From a virus, in IMG/VR virus record IMGVR_UViG_3300030116_008367, positions 1-20,182 of that record: DNA of 20,182 nt; one strand, 5' to 3'. A model generated the notes under the pieces. The model made no database searches, was not told the origin of the DNA, and worked only from the letters and a program-made list of their open reading frames with translations. A program made the position numbers and the translations under genes. This document shows, piece after piece, positions 8,346-16,464 of this stretch; the first letter of the stretch is position 1; each line of letters opens with the position of its first letter.

Positions 8346-9070
8346 CAGATATTAAGACCTCCTATTATATTTTTAATAGAATTTTGACTTAGTTGACCTT
8401 TTAGTTGATCTTGAAGTGCATTTGTGTCAATCTTAGATCCAACGTCTTTTAATCCACCAAGTTGATCTTTTAGATCAGTTTCAAATTTACCTGCAAATGT
8501 ATTTGTTGCATCTGCAATTTCTGGTAATGCCTTACCTAACGCATCTTCCAAGAAGTCACCGCCAACAAAACTTCCTGCAAAAGCATTTTTAGCAAAGTCT
8601 ATACCCATTGATCTTGGAAGATTACCTAACTTAGCAGATACAGTAGCTTTTAATCCAGCTATATCTACCTTTCCACCTCTAGCATTTAAGTTTATATTTT
8701 TTCCTTTAAGATCAATATCATTATCTGCCTCTAGGAGAATATTTTGTGCTTTGATTGTAACTGATCCATTTTCATTTGCAATAATACTTACTCCTCCCTT
8801 TAAAGCAGTTATAGTTATATCATCATCTTTTTCATTTCCATCTCCACCCGCAGCGATTTCTATTTTTTTATCGCTATGAAGATGTAATGTTCCATCAGTT
8901 GTTTGGAACAAACTTGATTTATCTCCATCTTTGTCAGTTGCACCATATATCATCCATGAACAAGTTCCTCCATTTCCCATCTGGGGATTATCAGTATCAA
9001 TTCTGAAAGTAGGACCGCAAGATATAAACTTTCTTTTATCCCATTCTTGTGCTTCTACGGGTCTAGACAT
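8345..9070 (-). CDS. Baseplate spike needle-like protein (gp5 C-terminal-like), 241 aa
   Basis: Residues 66-145 are alternating short beta strands (ITITALKGGVSIIANENGSV, then TIKAQNILLEADNDIDLKGK) of the pattern found in the triple-stranded beta-prism of T4 gp5 and VgrG spikes. Residues 1-60 form a distinct N-terminal domain with C18 and C37. Residues 150-241 are amphipathic and helical with short D-x-L/LGG repeats. It lies directly after the gp5-like gene, whose stop overlaps this ATG by 1 nt (TAATG). A perfect GGAGGAGGA ribosome binding site at 9076-9084 makes the start certain. I infer that it supplies the membrane-piercing needle that T4 carries on gp5 itself. Alternatives are a gp5.4-like tip or another hub protein. 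Confidence 0.65.
   Translation of the reverse strand: MSRPVEAQEWDKRKFISCGPTFRIDTDNPQMGNGGTCSWMIYGATDKDGDKSSLFQTTDGTLHLHSDKKIEIAAGGDGNEKDDDITITALKGGVSIIANENGSVTIKAQNILLEADNDIDLKGKNINLNARGGKVDIAGLKATVSAKLGNLPRSMGIDFAKNAFAGSFVGGDFLEDALGKALPEIADATNTFAGKFETDLKDQLGGLKDVGSKIDTNALQDQLKGQLSQNSIKNIIGGLNI
8357..8363 (-). promoter_or_regulatory. Shine-Dalgarno for the 1402-residue gene
   Basis: AGGAGGT reads on the minus strand 11 nt before the ATG at 8343-8345. It is a full match to the anti-Shine-Dalgarno core but with rather long spacing. It lies inside the last codons of the upstream gene (Gly-Gly) and supports both the chosen start and translational coupling. Confidence 0.7.
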
Positions 9071-11463
9071 TAGTATCCTCCTCCATATCCACCGCCACCT
9101 GACGATCCACCACCTGATCCCGAAGACCCGCCACCACTAGGAGGACTACTAGGAGGAGGAGTGTAACTCTGTCCAGACGTTTGTTGACTTGATGTATCAG
9201 TTGTTCCAGTTTGAGTAGTATTACTTGTGTTAGTTTGGGTTGTGGAGTCGGGAACATTTGCCTGTATGGATGGTGGAGATACTGTCATTGTAGACGCAAC
9301 ACTAACTGCTGTTCCAAAACTTTGTTCTGGAGTATCATATATTATTTCATGAGGTGCGGTTGTGTGTGCGATACCAACCATCTTTACACCCCTTGTTGGA
9401 TGAATGTGATAAGGACCGTAGTATGGTTTTCCTTTTACATAACCAACTAAATTATTCTCTTCTGGATCAATACAGTCAATAACTTGTTTGATTTCTGCTG
9501 TTGGTTCAGGAGTTCCTAGAATTGGTCTAATTTGAGCACCTGACCCAGTATTACTATTAATAGTAATCTTCGGTAGAAGAGGAGTTATATTGATATTTAG
9601 TGGTTTAACAGAGACTACACCACCCTTATCAATAACGAGTTTGTACTCATTTCCAAACTGATCAGTTGCTGTATCATCTGGTGAGTATCCTGAACCTGCA
9701 TCATCAACCGCAGCATCAACAACACCGTAATCCTCTGGTTCTCCTGGTGGATATCCTTCCCCTTCAGATACAACATAAAGACCTACAACTTCTCCTTTTT
9801 TAATTAGTGCTCTACCAATTGCACCATATCCTTGCTTACAATCATCAACAATCTCAACAAAAGGAGGGAACTCATATCCTGTGCCAGGTTTAGTAACTCT
9901 AAGACCAATAACACTTGCAGTGGTGTCTGGTTCTGCTATATCACCACTCAATAATCCCATTAGAACTTCTCCTGCAGCTCCAAATCCATTTCCACCAAAT
10001 ATTCTAACTTTTGGTTTACCACAATTTCCAGTTGATTTTAATCCACCAAAACATTCTGATGCAGGGTCACTAAAATCTGTAGCAAAGTTTGGAATGCCTA
10101 AACCCCTGTCTAAAGAACCCGCAAGTCCTTCTGCTTTTTGAACAAAACTGTTTGCAGAATCTAATATACTCTCTGCACTAGTTGCAAATTCTGATATTCC
10201 TCCTCCTATTGAGAATGATTGGGATTTACCTGTACACTTATCATAACCTTCTCCACAATCAAGTATTGCACCTGGACTAGTGAGCATATCTACTTTACTT
10301 CTAATACTATCGGTAATACTATATCCTTTGGATAGCACTTTACTTATACTTCCAAGAGGACCTGCTAAAGTATCGCCAATACTATCAACTATACCATTTA
10401 AAAGTGATCCCGTAAATTGATCTGCCATACATTGTGGAAATCCAAGAACTTCATCAAATGAATCCGTCATAGATCTCAACATTGTTTCAACAGTTCCTGC
10501 TAAAGCAGCAGTAACATTACCTGCCATACATGGAAGTGCTTTCTGAAGTCCACCCACTGGACCAACCATTGCTTTTTGTGCTGCTACACCTGCTAAATGT
10601 GCTGCTACAGGGTTTTGAGATACTGCTAACACCTGATTAAAAACAGTGTCATATAATACCTTTAATCCTGTCTGCACCTGTCCCGTTAATTCTCCAACAA
10701 CATTTTCACTAATATCTCCAACTAAACCATTAACACCTGTTGTGATGGTTTTACTTGTGCTTTTTATCAATTGATCTATCTTATCAATTTTTCCTTCTCC
10801 CGCCTCTGAAAGTTTTTTGAAATCTTCTATAAAATTATTAACACTTGACTGTACTTTAGTTGTACTACTATCTGTGCAAGCACTACCTTTGGTAACTGCT
10901 TTACCAATATTATTACTTATGGTTACATTATCATTTTTATCTGCATTTTCCTTTGTTGTAGCAACTGGAGATTTTTGACTATCAATTGTTTCTTGATTTG
11001 ATTCATCTACTTTAATTGCTTTATTCTGTTCATACTGTTCTTTTGGTATCTCATTAGTATAACCTGTGAATGGTTTAAACGCACCACTATAAGCTGCAAA
11101 TGCATCACTGGATGCCTTTGTTCTACCAAAACTTGCAATGATTGCAGGAACTTGGGCATCGTCACCATCTAAGAAGAATCCTAATACAATTTCTCCAGGT
11201 TCAATGTATATTGACTGTGCAGAATTCTTTGCTCCTGTTCCCGCAGTTGGAGGTAACAATACGATTGCCAAAGGTAAATCTACATCTGGTAACTTTTTCT
11301 CATCAGGATGATAACCCATAATCCTGACTCTTCTTTTGAGACCCCAGTTTTTATTGACGTTCCAGTTTACTTTATGGTTAGGAGCTGGAGGAACTTGTCC
11401 TATCCACCATCTAAAACCATCTTTTCCAAGAAAATTTGTTTTTATATTATTTGAATCATCCAT
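9070..11463 (-). CDS. gp5: gp5-like baseplate hub protein (797 aa, no lysozyme domain seen)
   Basis: Residues 1-140 match the N-terminal OB-fold region of gp5 in marine T4-like phages (FRWWIGQVPPAP at 17-28; RVRIMGYHPDE at 45-55; IEPGEIVLGFFLDGDDAQVP at 87-106). In T4 this domain binds gp27. Residues 205-480 are a helical, cysteine-containing region with no T4 counterpart that I know. Residues 517-592 carry G-(T/S)-G-Y modules. Residues 680-706 hold a histidine motif, YYGPYHIHPTRGVKMVG followed by H700 and H705, which I associate with cyanophage gp5. Residues 766-797 are a Pro/Ser/Gly low-complexity tail. I see no lysozyme domain, although many database entries call such proteins tail lysozyme. 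It follows gp27 with a 1-nt overlap and is followed by the needle-like gene. Confidence 0.8.
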   Translation of the reverse strand: MDDSNNIKTNFLGKDGFRWWIGQVPPAPNHKVNWNVNKNWGLKRRVRIMGYHPDEKKLPDVDLPLAIVLLPPTAGTGAKNSAQSIYIEPGEIVLGFFLDGDDAQVPAIIASFGRTKASSDAFAAYSGAFKPFTGYTNEIPKEQYEQNKAIKVDESNQETIDSQKSPVATTKENADKNDNVTISNNIGKAVTKGSACTDSSTTKVQSSVNNFIEDFKKLSEAGEGKIDKIDQLIKSTSKTITTGVNGLVGDISENVVGELTGQVQTGLKVLYDTVFNQVLAVSQNPVAAHLAGVAAQKAMVGPVGGLQKALPCMAGNVTAALAGTVETMLRSMTDSFDEVLGFPQCMADQFTGSLLNGIVDSIGDTLAGPLGSISKVLSKGYSITDSIRSKVDMLTSPGAILDCGEGYDKCTGKSQSFSIGGGISEFATSAESILDSANSFVQKAEGLAGSLDRGLGIPNFATDFSDPASECFGGLKSTGNCGKPKVRIFGGNGFGAAGEVLMGLLSGDIAEPDTTASVIGLRVTKPGTGYEFPPFVEIVDDCKQGYGAIGRALIKKGEVVGLYVVSEGEGYPPGEPEDYGVVDAAVDDAGSGYSPDDTATDQFGNEYKLVIDKGGVVSVKPLNINITPLLPKITINSNTGSGAQIRPILGTPEPTAEIKQVIDCIDPEENNLVGYVKGKPYYGPYHIHPTRGVKMVGIAHTTAPHEIIYDTPEQSFGTAVSVASTMTVSPPSIQANVPDSTTQTNTSNTTQTGTTDTSSQQTSGQSYTPPPSSPPSGGGSSGSGGGSSGGGGYGGGY
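9076..9084 (-). promoter_or_regulatory. Strong Shine-Dalgarno for the spike-needle gene
   Basis: GGAGGAGGA on the minus strand ends 5 nt before the ATG at 9068-9070. The same bases are the final glycine codons (GGA GGA GGA) of the upstream gp5-like protein, so the coding sequence and the ribosome binding site are one. This is the best ribosome binding site in the window. Confidence 0.8.
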
Positions 11464-12914
11464 TATTCTTCATCCTGTGACTGTTGTTGTTCCCTATCAG
11501 GATTATCTCCTGCAAAATCTTTCAGAATTTTCATAACTGTGTATGATTTTTCTATATCATAATGATGACATAACTCTTTGATTAGGTAAGCACCAGACTG
11601 TTTATTATCTATAGCATCTGCACCTGTTGTTGCTGTAGACATTGGAGGAAATTCACATTCAATACACATTCCTGCCTCTAAATTTGAATTAAGAGGTATT
11701 GTTACTTGTAATACGTTTGTAAATAATGTATTATATCTTGTAACAGATTGCATTTGAAATTTCAATGGATTAGATTTTTTAAGATGATTCGTATCTCTCC
11801 TTGCCAATACCCCAATATCAAGTATTCCAGTCAATGATCTGGTTGCAGTATCTTCGATAGTATCTTCAGAACCTGTTTTGTTATCAGGATCAAGTTTTAA
11901 TGGATACCTTGTAGGGTCTTCAGAACCCATCAAAGACATATTATCTTTTTTTATCTCATCTTTTCTTTTATAATGGAGTGTTTCAAATTCAAAGTTATAT
12001 GGATTGAAATACATGCCAGTGCTTGAATAGGTTCCTAATTTTAAATTTTTTACGATATCATTATTTTGCAGTATCGAAAAACTCAATATTTTAAAATCAG
12101 TATTTACGGGTCTATCATTTTCATCAAATCCTTGTGTTGCTTCTCCATAGTAAAATGGTGGTGCTTTTAGTTTTTCACCAGAATTACTTGTAAGTTTATA
12201 AGTTTCTTGCCTCATTAAAGTATCAACAGATTTGAATTTATAACCAGTCTTAGTTTGAAAAAATAAAAATCCTGCACTTCCACCACCCGTTGAAGCAGAG
12301 ACAGATTTCTTTGCCAACCATACTATTGTAGGAAATGGTTTTTTTAAATTTCCAATAAATCCATATGAATTTGCTGCCATTTCAACACTAAAACGATCTT
12401 TATCTATACCAAGAGTATCTGTTAAAATATTTTCAACACTAGCACCAATGTTCTGGTCTGGAGAATATTTTTTATAACATCTAACAGTTTCATTAACTAT
12501 TGCTTCCCTAGAAGTCAAGTTAAGAGTGAACATTTCTCTTTTAGCATCTCTGGTGACACCTGTAATACCAGTTACATACATGTAATCTTGTGCTTTTTCA
12601 GAAAAATCTAATGGAATATTAGTCTCAACATTTGCTCCAATTTTTATCCTGCATATTTCTCCACCTCTAATAGGCAAAGCATTATAAAGTGCTTTTAGTT
12701 TATCATCAGTGCTTTCTGTATCTTCCTCATCTTCTGTAACAACTTGAGCTTCATTAATTACTAATACCTTTAAGGTAACACAAGGAGAAAATATATCTTC
12801 ATAATAATCAACAGCAGCAATAAACGGAGTCAAATCAAAAGGTTTTTCGCCCTCCTTTCGTCTGTCCGAATGTATTAAAAATTCTTCTATTATACACTGA
12901 TTAGTTGCTGACAT
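11463..12914 (-). CDS. gp27: gp27-like baseplate hub subunit (483 aa)
   Basis: The N-terminal region (CIIEEFLIHSDRRKEG at 7-22; FIAAVDYYEDIFSPCVTLKV at 31-50) and the following YVTGITGVTRDAKREMFTLN segment fit the gp27 baseplate hub family of marine T4-like phages. T4 gp27 has 391 residues, so this protein is longer. In T4 a gp27 trimer forms a ring that is a continuation of the tail tube and carries the gp5 spike. The position immediately before the gp5-like gene is the expected order and strengthens the call. The ATG at 12912-12914 lies 5 nt after the preceding stop. A GGAGGTG at 12929-12935 is 14 nt away, unusually far, so initiation may depend on coupling. The start is otherwise well placed. 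Confidence 0.8.
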   Translation of the reverse strand: MSATNQCIIEEFLIHSDRRKEGEKPFDLTPFIAAVDYYEDIFSPCVTLKVLVINEAQVVTEDEEDTESTDDKLKALYNALPIRGGEICRIKIGANVETNIPLDFSEKAQDYMYVTGITGVTRDAKREMFTLNLTSREAIVNETVRCYKKYSPDQNIGASVENILTDTLGIDKDRFSVEMAANSYGFIGNLKKPFPTIVWLAKKSVSASTGGGSAGFLFFQTKTGYKFKSVDTLMRQETYKLTSNSGEKLKAPPFYYGEATQGFDENDRPVNTDFKILSFSILQNNDIVKNLKLGTYSSTGMYFNPYNFEFETLHYKRKDEIKKDNMSLMGSEDPTRYPLKLDPDNKTGSEDTIEDTATRSLTGILDIGVLARRDTNHLKKSNPLKFQMQSVTRYNTLFTNVLQVTIPLNSNLEAGMCIECEFPPMSTATTGADAIDNKQSGAYLIKELCHHYDIEKSYTVMKILKDFAGDNPDREQQQSQDEE

Positions 12915-12919
12915 GGTTC

Positions 12920-14152
12920 TTAATTAAGCACCTCCAATGCCTCTTTCTCTCTAAGTAACTTGTAGTCATCTCCACTCCTATATGCTTTCATAGCATTAGA
13001 ATAACTTTTAGCACCAGACCTTGTATTTGCATAATCTGATCTTTGTGGTGGAGCAACGACAGTTATTGTTTCTGCAACAGCCTTTGGAGTTATTTTATCA
13101 AGATTGAGTTTATTTTTTCCCTCTATTGTTAATTTTTCGTTCTTCAACTTCTGTTCTGCATTATTAACCTGTTGATTAACCTTACCTACCATATTATTTT
13201 GTTTCTTTTCTAAGTTATTCTCATCACTTGTACTTGAATAGTTTTTTCTATATTTAACTTCAGTAGGATCTATACCAAATTTTTCAAGAGCAGCACTAAT
13301 CTCCTCTTTAGTATCATACTCTGAAGGATTTTTCTCAACCTCAGACTTAACCATATCATACATTCCAAAAGGAATAAGTTCTTTGTTATCATCCAATACA
13401 ACCAACGGATCAACTTTTACACCACTACTATTACTTGATGTTTCGTCACTACCCTCTTTATCATCTTTATTATCTTTATCATCACTTTCTCCCCCTTCCC
13501 CTTCAAACTCCTTATCAAGTTCTTTACTATTTTCTGGATCTTCAAAAACTTTCTCTGCACCAGTGATAGCACCACTTAACTTTTGCCAACCTAATTCTAC
13601 GTCAGAAAATGCTTCTTTTAATCTTCCCGACTTATCTTTAAAGTCAAGTTCTATTATATTTTTTCCAAATGCAAGAACTGTTTTAGCTAGACCTTTTACA
13701 ATATCAAAAGTTCCCGAAACAAAATTTGATATTCCCGTCCAAACATCCTGAATTACTTTTACTGCTTTTTCAATCGTATCTTTAATATTATCAATATTTT
13801 TAAATAACCAAGCACCCGCAAAAAGTCCAATTATTTTTAACACGCTATTAAGGATACCTCCACCACTTTTTTTAATAGAATCTTTGATATTAGAAAATGA
13901 TGAGGACATTAAATTAGGTTTTTCTAATCTTGCTTCTTCTGCTTGTTTTTGTTGTAGGTCTTTTTGTTTTATTCTATTCTCTTTAATAGTCTCTAAACGT
14001 TTTCTTTTCAATTCATTTGCTTTTTGCAATGCTGTTTGTATCCCAATAACAGTTTTAGACATTGATTTAATATTATTTTTTAAACCACGAAACTTAGACC
14101 TCATAGAATCTATGGGAGACTTTTTTCCTGGTGGTAATGCTGCTACTGCCAT
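12920..14152 (-). CDS. Helical structural protein, possible hub or tape-measure component (410 aa)
   Basis: I do not recognise a definite family. Residues 40-78 are strongly charged and predicted coiled coil (LKRKRLETIKENRIKQKDLQ). Residues 97-170 are hydrophobic and amphipathic helices (GGGILNSVLKIIGLFAGAWL at 97-116). Residues 203-240 are an acidic low-complexity linker rich in D, E, K, G and S. Residues 310-350 form a second charged helix and the C-terminus is basic. A coiled coil followed by hydrophobic helices is a common make-up of tape-measure and hub proteins. It sits next to gp27, where T4 has genes 28 and 29. It is shorter than T4 gp29 (590 residues). It overlaps the upstream gene by 1 nt. 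Function is inferred from place and composition only. Confidence 0.6.
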   Translation of the reverse strand: MAVAALPPGKKSPIDSMRSKFRGLKNNIKSMSKTVIGIQTALQKANELKRKRLETIKENRIKQKDLQQKQAEEARLEKPNLMSSSFSNIKDSIKKSGGGILNSVLKIIGLFAGAWLFKNIDNIKDTIEKAVKVIQDVWTGISNFVSGTFDIVKGLAKTVLAFGKNIIELDFKDKSGRLKEAFSDVELGWQKLSGAITGAEKVFEDPENSKELDKEFEGEGGESDDKDNKDDKEGSDETSSNSSGVKVDPLVVLDDNKELIPFGMYDMVKSEVEKNPSEYDTKEEISAALEKFGIDPTEVKYRKNYSSTSDENNLEKKQNNMVGKVNQQVNNAEQKLKNEKLTIEGKNKLNLDKITPKAVAETITVVAPPQRSDYANTRSGAKSYSNAMKAYRSGDDYKLLREKEALEVLN

Positions 14153-15579
14153 TATGCTAAGTATGCGTTATAAGTTGATTTTGAGAAATTATCATACAAA
14201 TTATCTTTATTTGATGAACTAATATTAGTAGGCACACTGTTACCTGCAGAAGCATACTTTTTCCCGTTAGATTGTTGTTTCTGCCCAGCTTGAATCACAT
14301 TTACCTTAACTGGTGCTTTAGCAGTTGGTCCAAGATTTTCATAACTTTGACTTCCCGTACCACTTATCTCAACGTTATCTCCAGTACCTGTAACATCAAC
14401 TCCTTCATTATTAGCATCTCTCTTCAAGTCTGCATGTATGGATTGACCCATGGCAGAGACACTCAAAACACCTGAAATACCTTGCATACCTGGTATTAAA
14501 CTGGTAATAGCACCTGCAGTATATAATCCTGCACCCACCCAGTTACCTTTCATACCTTCACTTACAGCACCCCAGATATCAAGACCAGTACCAATAATAG
14601 GTATAGATCCTAAAATTCCTTTTTTAGCAATTTTACCTGCAGTTTTTTGTACTACTTTCTTACCAACTTCTTGAGTTACTTTCTTTTTACCTAAACCTAA
14701 CATTTTTAATGCTTTCTTCAAAGGACCAGGTATCGCTCTTTTTATAGCAGCAAATGCCTTTCCCATTGAAGCCTTAATAATTCTTCCTGCAATCCTAAAT
14801 GGGAAAGTTACAACCCTAGTAACTAATCTACCAATACTTCTAGCAAAATTACCTGCAAGTTTTATCAAATTGCCTACAATTTTATTGAAGAAATAAACTC
14901 CAGTTACTACTTGTTGAAGAGCAGAGTTTAAATCTATACCTAATTCTTTGAATAATTCTGTATTACCATCTCTCCATGCATTAAACAATCTAAATGCTTT
15001 CTTTACAATAAAACCACCAAAAAGAACCATTATTGCTTTCTTCAAACCTTCAAAGAAACCAAATGTTTTCTTCTCTTGTTCCTCTACCTTTTTTCCTGCT
15101 TCTTGTTCTAAATCAGTTTCTTCTAATTCTGACTCTGCCTCCTGTTTTTGTTTCTTTTCTAAGAAAAGACTTTGTTGTTTTGCTAATTCTTCTTGTATTT
15201 TAGCATCAACCTCATTTCCTTTTATAATTACTTTTCTAATGTTAGCAAGAGATGTTTGTATATTAGCAACACTAGCTTCCAATGCATCTACTCTCTTAGT
15301 TAAATTATTAACTGGAGCAACTAAAGCACCACCCTCTGCTTGTACTCTCTTTTCTTCTATAGCACCTTTACCTGCTAATACTAAAGCACCCCCACCAAAA
15401 GCCATTTTACTGGTTCTAGCTATTTTCTGTCTATTTTGTTGGGATAGAATACGACTTTTAAATATCTTCTTTCTTTCTGCGGGTGTCAAAATTTTTCCCG
15501 TAGCAGGATCTATCCCAGTATCTGCTGCATCCAGATTGGGATTATTACCTATATTGAAAAATTGATCGTTAACCGCCAT
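14152..15579 (-). CDS. Helical structural protein, possible tape-measure or hub component (475 aa)
   Basis: Not assigned to a named family. Residues 32-60 are basic (PAERKKIFKSRILSQQNRQK). Residues 90-170 form a long coiled coil ending in a highly charged E/K/Q segment. Residues 172-200 are hydrophobic (GFFEGLKKAIMVLFGGFIVK). Residues 220-300 are basic amphipathic helices. Residues 320-385 form a glycine-rich hydrophobic stretch (ILGSIPIIGTGLDIWGAVSE), followed by a polar tail. It shares the general plan of the next gene (coiled coil, then hydrophobic helices), so the two may be a functional pair or distant relatives. Its ATG at 15577-15579 lies inside the end of the gp51-like gene, an 11-nt overlap, so it is probably coupled. 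Candidates are a tape measure, a hub protein like gp28 or gp29, or an ejected protein. Confidence 0.6.
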   Translation of the reverse strand: MAVNDQFFNIGNNPNLDAADTGIDPATGKILTPAERKKIFKSRILSQQNRQKIARTSKMAFGGGALVLAGKGAIEEKRVQAEGGALVAPVNNLTKRVDALEASVANIQTSLANIRKVIIKGNEVDAKIQEELAKQQSLFLEKKQKQEAESELEETDLEQEAGKKVEEQEKKTFGFFEGLKKAIMVLFGGFIVKKAFRLFNAWRDGNTELFKELGIDLNSALQQVVTGVYFFNKIVGNLIKLAGNFARSIGRLVTRVVTFPFRIAGRIIKASMGKAFAAIKRAIPGPLKKALKMLGLGKKKVTQEVGKKVVQKTAGKIAKKGILGSIPIIGTGLDIWGAVSEGMKGNWVGAGLYTAGAITSLIPGMQGISGVLSVSAMGQSIHADLKRDANNEGVDVTGTGDNVEISGTGSQSYENLGPTAKAPVKVNVIQAGQKQQSNGKKYASAGNSVPTNISSSNKDNLYDNFSKSTYNAYLA

Positions 15580-15745
15580 TTACACCATTTTTTAAATTTT
15601 CTTCTTCAATATATTGAGATAAGAGAGTTACATATATTTCTCTTTCCCAAGGCATCATATTTTCTAACTCTGTTAATGAATATTTATGATGCTGCATCAA
15701 GGCAAAATTTGTTTTGAAGTATGACTCAAGAGATTCGTGAGCCAT
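15569..15745 (-). CDS. gp51: gp51-like small baseplate hub assembly protein (58 aa)
   Basis: A short frame runs from ATG 15743-15745 to TAA 15569-15571. It encodes 58 residues beginning MAHESLESYFKTNFALMQHH, with HKYSLTELENMMPWEREIYV at 20-39 as its main motif. This L-x-x-MMPWER-(E/D)-IY segment is characteristic of the very small gp51-like hub assembly catalysts annotated after gp26 in marine T4-like phages; T4 gp51 itself is much larger. It lies 2 nt after gp26 and overlaps the next gene by 11 nt. The conserved motif, the tight packing and the operon order make it a real gene despite its length. It probably acts in assembly rather than in the virion, by analogy with T4. Confidence 0.75.
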   Translation of the reverse strand: MAHESLESYFKTNFALMQHHKYSLTELENMMPWEREIYVTLLSQYIEEENLKNGVNGG

Positions 15746-15747
15746 GG

Positions 15748-16464
15748 CTAATCGAAAAAAGACGATAACCCTTCTAAAACGATATGATTACTAACTTTAG
15801 TTTTAGGATTAACTATATCAAAAGTATGTTTCAACTTTGGCATAGTCTCAAAAAATCTCTCAATTTTTTTGAACTGTTTTGAATTAAGTTGTTCAAGGAA
15901 AGTATTTAACTCTTTCTTTGTACAGTCAGAAGCAACAAATGATTCCTCTGGACTAAAGACTTGATCAATACACTCAGCAATCAACTCAAAAGTATCTTCT
16001 ACCGAAACATCAACATCATTAAAATTAGACTTAATGAACTGTCCTAGAGATGGATATCTTAATCTTAGAGTATAATTATCATCTAAAACTATATCCTTAT
16101 CATGTTCTGGATCTACATCAAATGTTATTTGATCTATGTCAACTAATACAGGAACTTGTGTCACTCCATCATCAGGACAAGTAATATTAACTTCAACTTG
16201 CTCTCCAACAGATTTACCACGAATATGTAGGAATAGATATTCTATCTCAAAAGTTGGTAGTTTGTCTACTTTAATGCCCTTTGTCAATATACAACTGGAA
16301 AGAACATCCTTAACAGCACGACCAATTTGTTTTTCATCTTGACTCTCCATTGCTATAACAAGAATTTTTTCTTCTTTAACAAGGAAAGGTCTATATTTTA
16401 CAGTTTTTTTCGTAACAGGCAACTCTAACTCATACGTTGGAGTTGTAATGGTTGGTAAAGGCAT
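15748..16464 (-). CDS. gp26: gp26-like baseplate hub subunit (238 aa)
   Basis: The sequence fits the T4 gp26 baseplate family: RPFLVKEEKILVIAMES at 25-41, LPTFEIEYLFLHIRGKSVGE at 69-88, then EVNITCPDDG. T4 gp26 has 208 residues, so the length is close. In T4, gp26 belongs to the central hub assembly pathway together with gp51, gp27, gp28 and gp29, and the same set of neighbours follows here. The ATG at 16462-16464 has no Shine-Dalgarno sequence. A 49-nt gap separates it from gp54, the longest gap in the leftward unit, so an internal promoter is possible. Confidence 0.8.
   Translation of the reverse strand: MPLPTITTPTYELELPVTKKTVKYRPFLVKEEKILVIAMESQDEKQIGRAVKDVLSSCILTKGIKVDKLPTFEIEYLFLHIRGKSVGEQVEVNITCPDDGVTQVPVLVDIDQITFDVDPEHDKDIVLDDNYTLRLRYPSLGQFIKSNFNDVDVSVEDTFELIAECIDQVFSPEESFVASDCTKKELNTFLEQLNSKQFKKIERFFETMPKLKHTFDIVNPKTKVSNHIVLEGLSSFFD

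Noticed and set aside
9594-9600. Fourth CTAAATA (minus strand)
   Set aside because: It is inside the gp5-like coding region and more than 500 nt from the next start codon, so it is probably chance.
9070-11463. Tail lysozyme activity for the gp5-like protein
   Set aside because: The name is often transferred from T4, but no lysozyme-like domain or catalytic pattern is visible between the OB-like region and the C-terminus.
13383-13751. Rightward 122-codon frame rich in Ser, Leu and Pro
   Set aside because: It is the antisense of the acidic low-complexity linker of the 410-residue gene.
14948-15565. 205-codon rightward frame opposite the 475-residue gene
   Set aside because: Its product is rich in Cys, Ser, Phe and Leu without recognisable motifs, and it is antisense to a well-packed operon gene.
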